Assembly (NCBI GenBank): GCA_018673215.1
Contig: JABHDE010000030.1
Coordinates: 1-64,000 of the forward strand
Origin: Formosa sp.
GTDB taxonomy: Bacteria; Bacteroidota; Bacteroidia; Flavobacteriales; Flavobacteriaceae
Length of the DNA stretch: 64,000 nt
Direction of reading: 5' to 3'
Position numbers and translations under genes: made by a program. A model generated the notes under the pieces. It was not told the origin of the DNA and did not search any database. It saw nothing but the letters and a program-made list of their open reading frames with translations. Positions 6,814-15,175 of the stretch are shown one piece after another; within the stretch, counting starts at the first letter, position 1; the number at the start of each line of letters is the position of its first letter.

Positions 6814-8637
6814 ATGAATGCATTCAAAGAACTTGGACTAGAAGATCATTTAGTTCAAGCCATCAATGACTTAGGTTTTGAAACCCCTAGTGAAGTACAA
6901 GAAAAAACAATTCCACTATTATTAGATCAAGAAAGTGACCTCGTCGCTCTAGCACAAACAGGTACTGGAAAAACAGCAGCCTTTGGATTTCCAATGCTAC
7001 AAAAAATCGACATAAACAGTCGTACGACTCAAGGTCTTATTTTATCTCCAACACGAGAGCTTTGTTTACAAATCACCAATGAAATGAAATTGTACGGTAA
7101 GCATTGTAAAGGTCTCAATGTTACCGCTATTTATGGAGGTGCTAGTATTACAGATCAAGCCAACCAAGTAAAAAGAGGTGCGCAAATTATTGTCGCAACC
7201 CCAGGAAGAATGAAAGATATGATCAGTAGAAGGTTGGTTGATATCTCCAAAATTGAATACGCTGTTTTAGATGAAGCCGATGAGATGCTTAATATGGGGT
7301 TCTTTGAAGATATTACTGAAATTTTATCCTATACTCCATCCGAAAAAAGTACTTGGCTCTTTTCGGCTACCATGCCAAAAGAAGTATCCTTAATTGCTAA
7401 AAAATTCATGAACAGCCCATTGGAAGTAACGGTGGGTCACAAAAACATGGGGAGTAAAAATGTTTCTCACGAATATTTTCTTGTAGGAGCACGAGATCGC
7501 TACCAAGCACTAAAGCGTTTGGCAGATGCCAATCCAGAAATATTTTCAGTTATATTTTGTAGAACTAAAAGAGACACTCAAAAGGTTGCGGAACAACTCA
7601 TTGAAGATGGTTACAGTGCAGGGGCACTGCATGGTGATTTAAGTCAAAATCAGCGTGATGTTGTTATGAAGTCTTTTAGAGCCAAACAAATTCAAATGTT
7701 GGTTGCAACTGATGTAGCGGCACGTGGTATAGATGTCGATGATATTACACATGTTATCAACTACCAATTACCAGATGAAATAGAAACCTATACGCACAGA
7801 AGTGGTCGAACAGGACGTGCTGGTAAATCTGGGATTTCAATGGTGATTGTTTCTAAAAGTGAAGTTCGTAAAATCAAAAGTATCGAACGAATTATTCAAA
7901 AAGAATTCATTAAAAAAGAAGTACCGACAGGTATGGAAATATGTGAAGTTCAGCTAAAAGCATCCGCAAATAAAATTCATGATACAGAAATCAACCAAGA
8001 GATTGAGCCGTATTTAAATGAGATTAATACTTTATTTGAAGATGTTTCCAAGGATGAACTGATTAAGAAATTCTTTTCATCAGAGTTTACACGATTCTTT
8101 AATTATTACAAAAAGTCTAAAGATTTAAAATCTCAATCAGGCAGTCATCCCGAAGACAACTACCGTGCAGATGACAATTCAACCCGATACTTTATTAATA
8201 TAGGAAGTAAAGATGGCTATGATTGGATGAAACTAAAGGATTTCCTTAGAGACACATTACAACTTAATCAAGACGATGTTTACAAAGTAGATGTTAAAGA
8301 CAGTTTTGCATTCTTTAACACGGATGCCTCACATAAAGATAAAGTCCTAGAATTCTTTACAGACTTCAAACAAGACGGTCGTTTTATCAATGTTGAAATC
8401 ACAGAGAAAAAGAGTCGCGATCGCAATCGTGGTGGCGGTGGTCGTCGATCTGGTGGTGGCTACGGCGGTGGCGGTAGAGGTCGCAATGACCGATCTAATA
8501 GATCTGGATTCAAATCTGAAAGCAGAGGACGAAGAAGCGACAATAATTCGTCTGGAAGATCGCCCAGACGTTCCTCAGACTTTAAACCTAGTGGTGGAGG
8601 CGATTTTTCAAGACCAAGAAAAAGCCGTAGAAAATAA
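6814..8637 (+). CDS. DEAD-box ATP-dependent RNA helicase (DeaD/CsdA type) with RGG tail
   Basis: The product is 607 aa and unwinds structured RNA, probably in ribosome assembly or mRNA decay at low temperature. In order: Q motif (FETPSEVQ), motif I AQTGTGKT, Ia PTREL, II DEAD, III SAT, V ARGIDV, VI HRSGRTGRAG. A DbpA-type RNA-binding domain follows (about 450-530, RYFINIGSKDGYDWMKLKDFL). The last 70 or so residues are low-complexity Arg/Gly/Ser with several RGG-like units, useful for non-specific RNA binding. It is preceded by the folded leader at 6716-6781. Confidence 0.95.
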   Translation: MNAFKELGLEDHLVQAINDLGFETPSEVQEKTIPLLLDQESDLVALAQTGTGKTAAFGFPMLQKIDINSRTTQGLILSPTRELCLQITNEMKLYGKHCKGLNVTAIYGGASITDQANQVKRGAQIIVATPGRMKDMISRRLVDISKIEYAVLDEADEMLNMGFFEDITEILSYTPSEKSTWLFSATMPKEVSLIAKKFMNSPLEVTVGHKNMGSKNVSHEYFLVGARDRYQALKRLADANPEIFSVIFCRTKRDTQKVAEQLIEDGYSAGALHGDLSQNQRDVVMKSFRAKQIQMLVATDVAARGIDVDDITHVINYQLPDEIETYTHRSGRTGRAGKSGISMVIVSKSEVRKIKSIERIIQKEFIKKEVPTGMEICEVQLKASANKIHDTEINQEIEPYLNEINTLFEDVSKDELIKKFFSSEFTRFFNYYKKSKDLKSQSGSHPEDNYRADDNSTRYFINIGSKDGYDWMKLKDFLRDTLQLNQDDVYKVDVKDSFAFFNTDASHKDKVLEFFTDFKQDGRFINVEITEKKSRDRNRGGGGRRSGGGYGGGGRGRNDRSNRSGFKSESRGRRSDNNSSGRSPRRSSDFKPSGGGDFSRPRKSRRK

Positions 8638-8723
8638 ACCATTGTGTTAATTTTTAGTCAAAGTTGAGATTGAACATATCTGTGTAGTATTTGTTTAGTA
8701 CATTTATATCTTTAACCGAATTA

Positions 8724-9497
8724 ATGAGATCTTATTTCACACTTTTATTACTCTTTGTTGTTCCCTTTTTTGGAACGGCTCAAATTTACAATGCCGTGAA
8801 AGGTAAAATTGTAAATTCAGAAACCTTGGGAGCTATGGAAAGTGTGAATATTGTAAACCTCAATCAGGTTATTGGAACAACCACTAATACTGAAGGGCAG
8901 TTTGAAATTAGAGCGAAAGCAAACGACACCCTGCACCTCTCCTATTTGGGTTATAAATCAATCAAAGTAAAGGTTAGTAATGACTGGGTCAAATATGGCA
9001 CTTCCACAACCATAGAACTTACAGAACTGGCTTTAGCACTAGAAGAAGTGAATGTCAATAAACTAAAGCTTACGGGCTACCTTGAAGTAGATATCAAACA
9101 AGTCCCCATCCAAAAAAATGTAAGGTATAGTATTTCTGGACTTAACAGTGGATATGAGTCAAGGTCGCGCTCGCCAAGTATGGTGACTAAAGTTTTAGGT
9201 ACTATTTTTAATCCAGCAGATTTCTTACACAACATTTTTGGCAAAAAACCACGCGAAATGCGAAAGCTGAGAGAAATGAAAAAGCAAGATGAAATTAGAA
9301 ACTTACTTGCGTCTCGTTTTGACAGAGAAATGCTGATTGCTTTGTTACAGGTTGATAAAATAGATTTAGACCTTCTGATCAGTGAATGCAACTACTCTAC
9401 AGACTTTATAAGAACTGCAAATGACTTACAAATATTAGACGCTATTAGCGAATGCTATGAAGAATATAAAATTTTAAGTCGGAATAGAAAACGATAA
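8724..9497 (+). CDS. Exported protein with carboxypeptidase-like regulatory domain
   Basis: The product is 257 aa from the ATG at 8724; the longer reading starts with TTG at 8691 and spoils the signal peptide. After a signal peptide (about 1-19) comes a CarboxypepD_reg-like beta-sandwich (about 25-105). It has the usual ...VNIVNLNQVIGTTTNTEGQFEI...LHLSYLGYKSIKVKV pattern, as seen at the front of many Bacteroidota TonB-dependent receptors. The rest is charged and helical, without a barrel. It is a common stand-alone architecture in Flavobacteriaceae; the function is unknown. Confidence 0.75.
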   Translation: MRSYFTLLLLFVVPFFGTAQIYNAVKGKIVNSETLGAMESVNIVNLNQVIGTTTNTEGQFEIRAKANDTLHLSYLGYKSIKVKVSNDWVKYGTSTTIELTELALALEEVNVNKLKLTGYLEVDIKQVPIQKNVRYSISGLNSGYESRSRSPSMVTKVLGTIFNPADFLHNIFGKKPREMRKLREMKKQDEIRNLLASRFDREMLIALLQVDKIDLDLLISECNYSTDFIRTANDLQILDAISECYEEYKILSRNRKR

Positions 9498-9604
9498 ATT
9501 TTATATATTTAATGGATAGAAAACCAACTCTATTAAACAATTTTTATATTCATTTAGCACAGATCAAGTACTAAATTCTTATATTTATTGAAAATCAATT
9601 GCTT

Positions 9605-10012
9605 ATGAATCCATTTCTTAGAAACGGTTTGGCTATTATTGTTGGGATCTTTATTGGTGCTCTCATTAATTTTGGAATTATATTAATCAGTGGGTCGATT
9701 ATTCCTCTTCCCCAAGGGGTGGATACTTCTGATATGGAAAGCATTAAAAGTGCTATGCATTTGTATAAACCTAAACATTTTCTGTTTCCATTTTTAGCCC
9801 ATGCTTTAGGGACATTTTTTGGAGGAACTATCGCTGCAAAAATAGCTGTTGGGACTCAAACAAAAGTAGCTCTGGTGGTAGGGATAGTCTTTTTGTATGG
9901 AGGATTTTCTATGGTCATGCAGCTCCCATCACCCCTTTGGTTTAACCTGTTAGATCTTCTACTGGCATATATTCCAATGGCATGGCTAGGTGCTAAGCTT
10001 GTGCAGAAATAA
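9605..10012 (+). CDS. Small membrane protein, function unknown
   Basis: The product is 135 aa from ATG 9605 (the TTG at 9599 is a less likely start). Four hydrophobic segments are visible, at about 7-30, 57-78, 84-103 and 110-130, the second and third rich in Gly/Ala (HALGTFFGGTIAAKIAVG). I recognise no named family. It resembles small uncharacterised integral membrane proteins common in Bacteroidota. It is isolated from its neighbours by gaps of about 100 bases upstream and 17 bases to the convergent glycosyltransferase. Confidence 0.7.
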   Translation: MNPFLRNGLAIIVGIFIGALINFGIILISGSIIPLPQGVDTSDMESIKSAMHLYKPKHFLFPFLAHALGTFFGGTIAAKIAVGTQTKVALVVGIVFLYGGFSMVMQLPSPLWFNLLDLLLAYIPMAWLGAKLVQK

Positions 10013-10029
10013 AAAACTTATAATTAAAT

Positions 10030-11274
10030 CTATAAATTAGATTTTGTATTCTTCGTCTCAATCCAGCGAGCCATGTACTTTGTACTTTGCATTTGGTGGT
10101 GGCTGAGCATCTGCCCAATGAAATTTTGATCACGGTGGGAATCGAGATTACTCAGAAGTGTCTTCACTCGCTTCATAAAATTTGTTTGATGTAATTTTTT
10201 TTCAAATCGGTTTTTTAGAATTGAAAAACCCTGTTGTTGAAAATTGCCCCATTCAGCAGCATCGGAGTACAACGCAACCGTACGCACTACAAATGAATCG
10301 ATAGCATCTTCTACAAAGCCATTGGGTTTCATGCTGCCAAACATCCCTTCTGCCGCCACAGAAGACATGGCACAAGGCGTCCCTGTTAGCATGGCCTGTA
10401 TGAGCTTGCCTTTTAGACCTGCTCCAAATCGAAGTGGTGCTAACAACACTCTAGCGGAGTTTAAAACTTCAAATGCATCTTCAACAAATCCATGTACCAA
10501 AAAACCTTCTTTTTTATTGTGCATTTCTTTGATGATTGGACTGTCATAAGCCCCATAAATATGAAGGTTGGTTTCAGGAAATGCTTTTCGAATGTGGGGC
10601 CAAATATCTTTTTTTAAATACCGAACGGCATCTAAATTAGGAGGATGTAAAAAATTCCCAATCGATACAAAATCATGACGTTCGGCATACGACTTACTGT
10701 CCGAGTGGGGTTCACAATTTTCAGAAGAAATCATAAAAGGAAGGTAATATAATAGCGAGGAATCAATTTTAAAGGTTTTAGTTAAAATTTCGTATTCGGC
10801 TTCGGAAATTACCAACGATAAATCGCTTCTGTAAATACTGGCAATTTCACGCTTGGCAATGTCACTTTTAAAGAAACTAATCGCTGTTTCTTGCTTTGAA
10901 TTGAACGCTTTTTGACGTTCTTTTCTAAGAAAATGCAAGTCTTCTGTATCTAAAATTCTCAATGCATCTGGGCAGTGTTCGGAAACTCGCCATCCAAATT
11001 GTTCTTCGGACATAAACCGGTCAAAAAGAACAACTGCAGGACTTAAAGTTTTTATAAATGTATCAAAACTCGAATGGTTGAGTTGAATTTCAACAACCTC
11101 AACGCCTATGGATTCTAAATCAAACGCATGATCTGATTTTTTACACGCAGTGGCAAACGTAATGGTATAATCTTGTGCTTGAAACGTTTCAATCAACTGA
11201 AGCATCCGCGATCCTGCCGCCGAAGAATTGGGTTCTGGATACACAAATCCGATGACAAGTAAGGTGGATTTCAT
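10030..11274 (-). CDS. Glycosyltransferase, GT4-like (group 1)
   Basis: The product is 414 aa. The N-terminus shows a GT-B fold start (LLVIGFVYPEPNSSAAGSRM). The C-terminal half has the donor-binding pattern APLRFGAGLKGKLIQAMLTGTP followed by SSVAAEGM, as in GT4/Glycos_transf_1 enzymes. It probably transfers a sugar to a cell-surface polysaccharide or glycoprotein, but no polysaccharide cluster surrounds it and the substrate cannot be inferred. A short AT-rich inverted repeat over its stop codon (10026-10044) is too weak to call a terminator. Confidence 0.82.
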   Translation of the reverse strand: MKSTLLVIGFVYPEPNSSAAGSRMLQLIETFQAQDYTITFATACKKSDHAFDLESIGVEVVEIQLNHSSFDTFIKTLSPAVVLFDRFMSEEQFGWRVSEHCPDALRILDTEDLHFLRKERQKAFNSKQETAISFFKSDIAKREIASIYRSDLSLVISEAEYEILTKTFKIDSSLLYYLPFMISSENCEPHSDSKSYAERHDFVSIGNFLHPPNLDAVRYLKKDIWPHIRKAFPETNLHIYGAYDSPIIKEMHNKKEGFLVHGFVEDAFEVLNSARVLLAPLRFGAGLKGKLIQAMLTGTPCAMSSVAAEGMFGSMKPNGFVEDAIDSFVVRTVALYSDAAEWGNFQQQGFSILKNRFEKKLHQTNFMKRVKTLLSNLDSHRDQNFIGQMLSHHQMQSTKYMARWIETKNTKSNL

Positions 11275-11422
11275 AGGGTTAAAAGTTAATTGACATCTTA
11301 TGTTATTAGGTTATAAAGTTATTGAAATTTAGTTTAAATAATCTATAATTCACTCATAAAATTATGATATAAAATGGAATAAAAACTTAAAAACAAGTCT
11401 AATTACTTCGATTGAAAAGCCC

Positions 11423-11430
11423 TATATTTG
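11423..11430 (+). promoter_or_regulatory. -7 promoter element of purB
   Basis: TATATTTG is an exact TAnnTTTG match 23 bases before the purB ATG, giving a predicted leader of roughly 18 bases. No clear -33 element was found. Confidence 0.55.
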
Positions 11431-11453
11431 TAGCTTCAAAAAATACAACAATT

Positions 11454-12797
11454 ATGTCTTTATCCATGCTAAATGCTATTTCTCCTATAGACGGTCGCTA
11501 CAGATCAAAAACCGATGCCCTGGCAGAGTTTTTCTCTGAAGAATCTCTTATTAAATACCGGGTTTTAGTTGAGATCGAATATTTTATTGCACTTTGTGAA
11601 ATTCCTTTACCTCAATTACAAGGGTTTAATACTGCTCTTTTTAAGGACTTAAGAACCATTTATACTGATTTTTCGTTCAAGGACGCGCAAGCTATTAAGG
11701 ATATTGAAAGCATTACAAATCACGATGTCAAAGCGGTTGAATATTTTATCAAAGATAATTTTGATGCTCTTCAAATTTCTGAATACAAAGAGTTTATTCA
11801 CTTCGGATTAACCTCTCAAGATATCAATAACACTGCCATACCCCTGAGCATTAAAGAGGCCATCGAATCGGTATATATTCCAGACTATAAAACCTTGGTA
11901 GACTGCTTAAAAGGATTGGTGTCTGAATGGGAAAACATTCCATTGTTGGCACGAACCCACGGACAGCCCGCATCACCAACACGATTGGGGAAAGAAATTC
12001 AAGTATTTATAACCAGATTAGAAGCACAATTTGAATCTTTGAAATCGATTCCGAATGCCGCAAAATTTGGAGGAGCTACCGGAAATTTTAATGCCCACAA
12101 AGTGGCTTACCCCGATGTGGATTGGCAAACATTTGCTACTAATTTTTTAAACGACAAATTAGGGCTTTACCACTCCTTCCCTACCACACAAATTGAACAT
12201 TACGATCACATGGCTGCACTATTTGATGCCTTAAAACGCATCAATACCATTCTCATAGATTTAGATCGTGATTTTTGGACTTATGTCTCAATGGATTACT
12301 TCAAGCAAAAAATTAAAAAAGGCGAGGTCGGCAGTTCGGCGATGCCTCACAAGGTCAATCCTATTGATTTTGAAAATAGTGAAGGGAATTTAGGAATTGC
12401 TAATGCTGTTTTTGAGCATTTATCGGCAAAACTACCTGTGTCTAGGTTGCAACGCGATTTAACTGATAGCACGGTTTTGAGAAATGTTGGAGTCCCTTTT
12501 GCACATACCATTATTGCATTCAAATCAACCTTAAAAGGATTGCAAAAATTATTGATAAACCCTTCAAAAATAGCTGAGGATTTAGAAAAAAACTGGGCAG
12601 TTGTAGCCGAAGCTATTCAAACCATTTTAAGACGTGAAGGATATGCAAACCCTTATGAAGCACTTAAGGGCTTGACTCGAACAAATGAAGCTATCACCCA
12701 AACTTCTATATCTAATTTTATTGATACTTTAGAAGTGAGTGAAGCTATTAAAACAGAGTTAAAAGCCATTACACCTTCTAATTACACAGGGATATAA
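11454..12797 (+). CDS. purB: Adenylosuccinate lyase
   Basis: The enzyme acts twice in purine synthesis: SAICAR to AICAR, and adenylosuccinate to AMP, releasing fumarate. The product is 447 aa from the ATG at 11454 (a TTG reading from 11412 would run upstream through the promoter). Family features are AISPIDGRYRSK at the N-terminus, THGQPASPTRLGKE, and the fumarase/lyase signature GSSAMPHKVNPIDFEN with its flexible catalytic Ser loop. A strong terminator follows 17 bases after the stop. purL lies 32 kb away in the same window. Confidence 0.97.
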   Translation: MSLSMLNAISPIDGRYRSKTDALAEFFSEESLIKYRVLVEIEYFIALCEIPLPQLQGFNTALFKDLRTIYTDFSFKDAQAIKDIESITNHDVKAVEYFIKDNFDALQISEYKEFIHFGLTSQDINNTAIPLSIKEAIESVYIPDYKTLVDCLKGLVSEWENIPLLARTHGQPASPTRLGKEIQVFITRLEAQFESLKSIPNAAKFGGATGNFNAHKVAYPDVDWQTFATNFLNDKLGLYHSFPTTQIEHYDHMAALFDALKRINTILIDLDRDFWTYVSMDYFKQKIKKGEVGSSAMPHKVNPIDFENSEGNLGIANAVFEHLSAKLPVSRLQRDLTDSTVLRNVGVPFAHTIIAFKSTLKGLQKLLINPSKIAEDLEKNWAVVAEAIQTILRREGYANPYEALKGLTRTNEAITQTSISNFIDTLEVSEAIKTELKAITPSNYTGI

Positions 12798-12813
12798 ATG
12801 ATGTTAAGCAAAT

Positions 12814-12842
12814 AAAAAAGCCACGTTGTACGTGGCTTTTTT
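12814..12842 (+). terminator. Rho-independent terminator of purB
   Basis: The hairpin GCCACG-TTGTA-CGTGGC is flanked by A6 upstream and T6 downstream. It is symmetric enough to work for both purB and the convergent DUF4252 gene ending at 12865. Confidence 0.85.
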
Positions 12843-12864
12843 ATGAATAAATTAGGTGAAATTA

Positions 12865-13404
12865 TTACAATAAAAACTTCATAAAACCTTCAACATTGGC
12901 ATTTTCAGTGTCAAGCTGATCTACAATATTCTCTAGTTCCATAATCTTTGACAGCTCCATATCATCTCCCAAAACTCTGATGATGACAAATCCATTATCT
13001 AAAGAAAAGCCAAATATAATGAGTTCATCTATTTCAGAATCTTCCCCTATATATTTAATATAAAGCTTACCATCTGTAGGATTACCTCCCCGCATTAGAT
13101 CGTTGTATTTCTCTGCTTTTAGGATCGTTTTGACCTTGGCTAGTTGCGATTTTAACTCTTCATCAGTACCATCTTTTAAACTATAGGCAATCATGTTAAG
13201 TTTGTCGATCGAATCAACGGCCTCTTGTTGAATGTCTGATAGCTCAATTTGGTCAGGATTTAAAAAAGAAATCGGAATATCAACAGACATAAAACCAGAA
13301 GCTTCTTGGTGCTCTACAAAATAAGTTTGAAGCGTTACTTCTTGAGAGCATCCATAAACCAATAGTACTCCAATTAATATTAAAAATTTAAGAAGCTTTC
13401 TCAT
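12865..13404 (-). CDS. DUF4252 lipoprotein (second copy in the ECF operon)
   Basis: The product is 179 aa with an N-terminal signal and lipobox ending in C19 (LLVYGC-S), so probably a lipoprotein. The remainder fits DUF4252: a repeated pattern around SGFMSVDIP, KLNMIAYSLKDG, KYNDLMRGG and LIIFGFSLDNGFVIIRVLGD. Its start directly abuts the stop of the preceding DUF4252 gene with no gap. It is the last gene of sigma, anti-sigma, DUF4252, DUF4252. The molecular function of DUF4252 is unknown; the position suggests an envelope protein made in response to the ECF factor. Confidence 0.85.
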   Translation of the reverse strand: MRKLLKFLILIGVLLVYGCSQEVTLQTYFVEHQEASGFMSVDIPISFLNPDQIELSDIQQEAVDSIDKLNMIAYSLKDGTDEELKSQLAKVKTILKAEKYNDLMRGGNPTDGKLYIKYIGEDSEIDELIIFGFSLDNGFVIIRVLGDDMELSKIMELENIVDQLDTENANVEGFMKFLL

Positions 13405-13971
13405 TTATTCTTTTGTTGCTTTTTTAAGCTGATCTCCTCCAGGAACATTCAATTGATTTGTAAGTTTTGATACTTGACGTAAATCAATATCTCCTGTTAA
13501 GGACAAAAGAACAGTTTCGATTACACGTTGCTTACCATTGACCGAGATGTTTTCATTTTTTGTAAAATCTCCTAAACCATTCACAAACATAAGGAGTTCT
13601 TTGACATGGTTTTCATCTTTGCCTTCTAAAACAAAGAAATTGACCGTTTGATCGCCGTCTTTGATTCGCATAAGCTCCTCAAGCTTTGAGTTTTTAATAT
13701 ATCTGTCAACATCTTTTTTCATGTTATCTGAAACAGAAATATTATCTGTTGTAAAGACAGTCAAATTGTCCAGCATTTTTACTTGATTGATAAAAGCATC
13801 GGAATCAGGATCGTTGGTTTGTACATCAATATTGGCCAACATTTTAAACATTTTTTGGTTGACAACAACAGATGTTACATGTTCTTGATCTTCATATTTT
13901 TCAAATATGCTTTGCCCTGAAATAATGATGGGGGCAATAAACAAACTAAGAACTACTACAATTTTTTTCAT
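13405..13971 (-). CDS. DUF4252 exported protein (first copy in the ECF operon)
   Basis: The product is 188 aa with a signal peptide (about 1-19, cleavage after ISG) but no lipobox Cys, unlike its downstream paralogue. The conserved elements VTSVVVNQKMFKMLANID, LDNLTVFTTDN, KLEELMRIKDGDQTVNFFVLEG and LSLTGDIDLRQVSKL are typical of the family. The pair probably arose by tandem duplication and divergence, one copy anchored to the membrane and one soluble. Both sit downstream of the sigma/anti-sigma genes. Confidence 0.85.
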   Translation of the reverse strand: MKKIVVVLSLFIAPIIISGQSIFEKYEDQEHVTSVVVNQKMFKMLANIDVQTNDPDSDAFINQVKMLDNLTVFTTDNISVSDNMKKDVDRYIKNSKLEELMRIKDGDQTVNFFVLEGKDENHVKELLMFVNGLGDFTKNENISVNGKQRVIETVLLSLTGDIDLRQVSKLTNQLNVPGGDQLKKATKE

Positions 13972-13991
13972 TTTTTTAAATTTAGATTTAA

Positions 13992-14480
13992 TTACTTAAT
14001 GTTAAATATTTTGTTGGTTGAATTATTAAATTCTTCTAAAAAAGCAACATTTTGTTGACCCTTTTCAAAAGAGTTTGAGATCATGTTTAGAGCATTTAAT
14101 GGAGCTGATGCTTTATTCATATGACTTGAAATTAAATCAAAGGCTTTCAGAGTTTCATTATAAGTGTATTGTTCTTCACTTGATAGCTCGATAAATTCAT
14201 TTCTTGACATTAGCGTCGTAAAAACACTGAACATAATAGTCACGACCGCAGCAGAGGCAAACCAACGGTACTTGTTGGAAGAGCTTTGGGTCGCTGTTAA
14301 AGGTCTTTGGTAAGAAAGCTGCTTATCTGAAACAAGATAAGTGAATAATGAACGGTAAACTTCCAAGTGAGGCGCCACAGATTCAGTAGTAAAATAGTGT
14401 TTTAACTGAGCTTCTTCTTGTAAAGTAGTTTGTCCTTCATCGTACTTTTTTAAAAGACTTTCAATGTTATTTAATTCCAT
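13992..14480 (-). CDS. Probable anti-sigma factor (single transmembrane segment)
   Basis: The product is 162 aa. The cytoplasmic N-terminus (about 1-70) includes ESLLKKYDEGQTTLQEEAQLKHYF, a pattern shared by many Bacteroidota anti-sigma-type proteins. One hydrophobic segment follows (about 72-90, WFASAAVVTIMFSVFTTLM) and then a periplasmic tail. It overlaps the ECF sigma gene by 14 bases, strong evidence that it controls that factor. No zinc-binding anti-sigma motif is present, so the assignment rests on context and topology. Confidence 0.7.
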   Translation of the reverse strand: MELNNIESLLKKYDEGQTTLQEEAQLKHYFTTESVAPHLEVYRSLFTYLVSDKQLSYQRPLTATQSSSNKYRWFASAAVVTIMFSVFTTLMSRNEFIELSSEEQYTYNETLKAFDLISSHMNKASAPLNALNMISNSFEKGQQNVAFLEEFNNSTNKIFNIK

Positions 14481-14976
14481 AATTATGGGTCTTTGTTAAC
14501 TTTTCTCTAATTGATTTTCTAGCCCTTGACAGAGAAACTCTAATGGTGGCTTCACTCATGTCGAGTATCTTTGCTATTTCATTAAACTCATACTGCTCAA
14601 TATCTCTAAGTTGTATTATTAATTTTTGTTTTTCGGGTAAGGCCTCTATATGTTTTTCTACCCAATAAAGACTGTCATTAACCTCTATTGTTTTGTGTAG
14701 GGATAGTGAATGGTCTTCATAATTGTTGTGTACTATTTTTAAGTTTTGTGATTGTTTTGATTTTAAACGATCAAAGCACCAATTTTTTGTCATTGTCATT
14801 GCAAATGCTTCAGGACTGTTATAGTCCTTGAATTTTTGCCGATGGTTCCATAATTTTATAAGAACTTCTTGCGTGGCATCTTCAGCTTCCTCAAACGATA
14901 CTAACAAGCGTTTTGCAACTCGAAAAATCTTGTCCTTGAAAGGAGTAACAATTTTCAAATATTCTGTTTCGTTCAT
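14467..14976 (-). CDS. RNA polymerase ECF sigma factor
   Basis: The product is 169 aa with the two ECF domains. Region 2 (about 10-75) includes EEAEDATQEVLIKLW and AFAMTMTKNWCFDRLK. Region 4 (about 110-160) includes LPEKQKLIIQLRDIEQYEFNEIAKILDMSEATIRVSLSRARKSIRE, cut here into its helix-turn-helix parts. It heads the four-gene operon with a putative anti-sigma and two DUF4252 proteins. The upstream region contains an ECF-type promoter (15003-15028), consistent with autoactivation. Confidence 0.93.
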   Translation of the reverse strand: MNETEYLKIVTPFKDKIFRVAKRLLVSFEEAEDATQEVLIKLWNHRQKFKDYNSPEAFAMTMTKNWCFDRLKSKQSQNLKIVHNNYEDHSLSLHKTIEVNDSLYWVEKHIEALPEKQKLIIQLRDIEQYEFNEIAKILDMSEATIRVSLSRARKSIREKLTKTHNYGIK

Positions 14977-15002
14977 CGCAAATTGGGAGGTTATAAATTA
15001 AA

Positions 15003-15028
15003 GACGACTCATATATTATTTTGTTACA
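15003..15028 (-). promoter_or_regulatory. ECF-type promoter of the sigma/anti-sigma/DUF4252 operon
   Basis: On the minus strand TGTAAC (15028-15023) is followed, after exactly 16 bases, by CGTC (15006-15003). This is the -35/-10 layout of ECF promoters such as those of Bacillus SigX/SigW (TGTAAC/TGAAAC, then CGWC/CGTA). Predicted transcription starts near 14996, 20 bases before the sigma ATG. No TAnnTTTG box is seen in the same position. Confidence 0.6.
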
Positions 15029-15175
15029 AGAATGTGAAATAATTTTTCTTTTGTAATAATTAGTTTAATTTAGAGGTCTAAGTTCAAAGCTATAAAAAAA
15101 AGGATTCAAATCCCCTATATTACAGCATTAATAAAAGTTACACTAAGTAGCTGACAAATATATTAAATCTTGTTT

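Noticed and set aside
8390-8650. Open frames overlapping the Arg/Gly-rich end of the helicase gene on both strands
   Set aside because: Low-complexity coding sequence produces long shadow frames; no independent support.
9605-10012. Possible toxin-antitoxin or holin-like gene
   Set aside because: Four membrane segments and 135 aa without a partner gene; nothing in sequence supports a toxin role.
10026-10044. Inverted repeat AAATCTA/TAGATTT over the end of the glycosyltransferase gene as a terminator
   Set aside because: Entirely A/T pairs apart from one, with no long T-run on the gene's strand; too weak to support.
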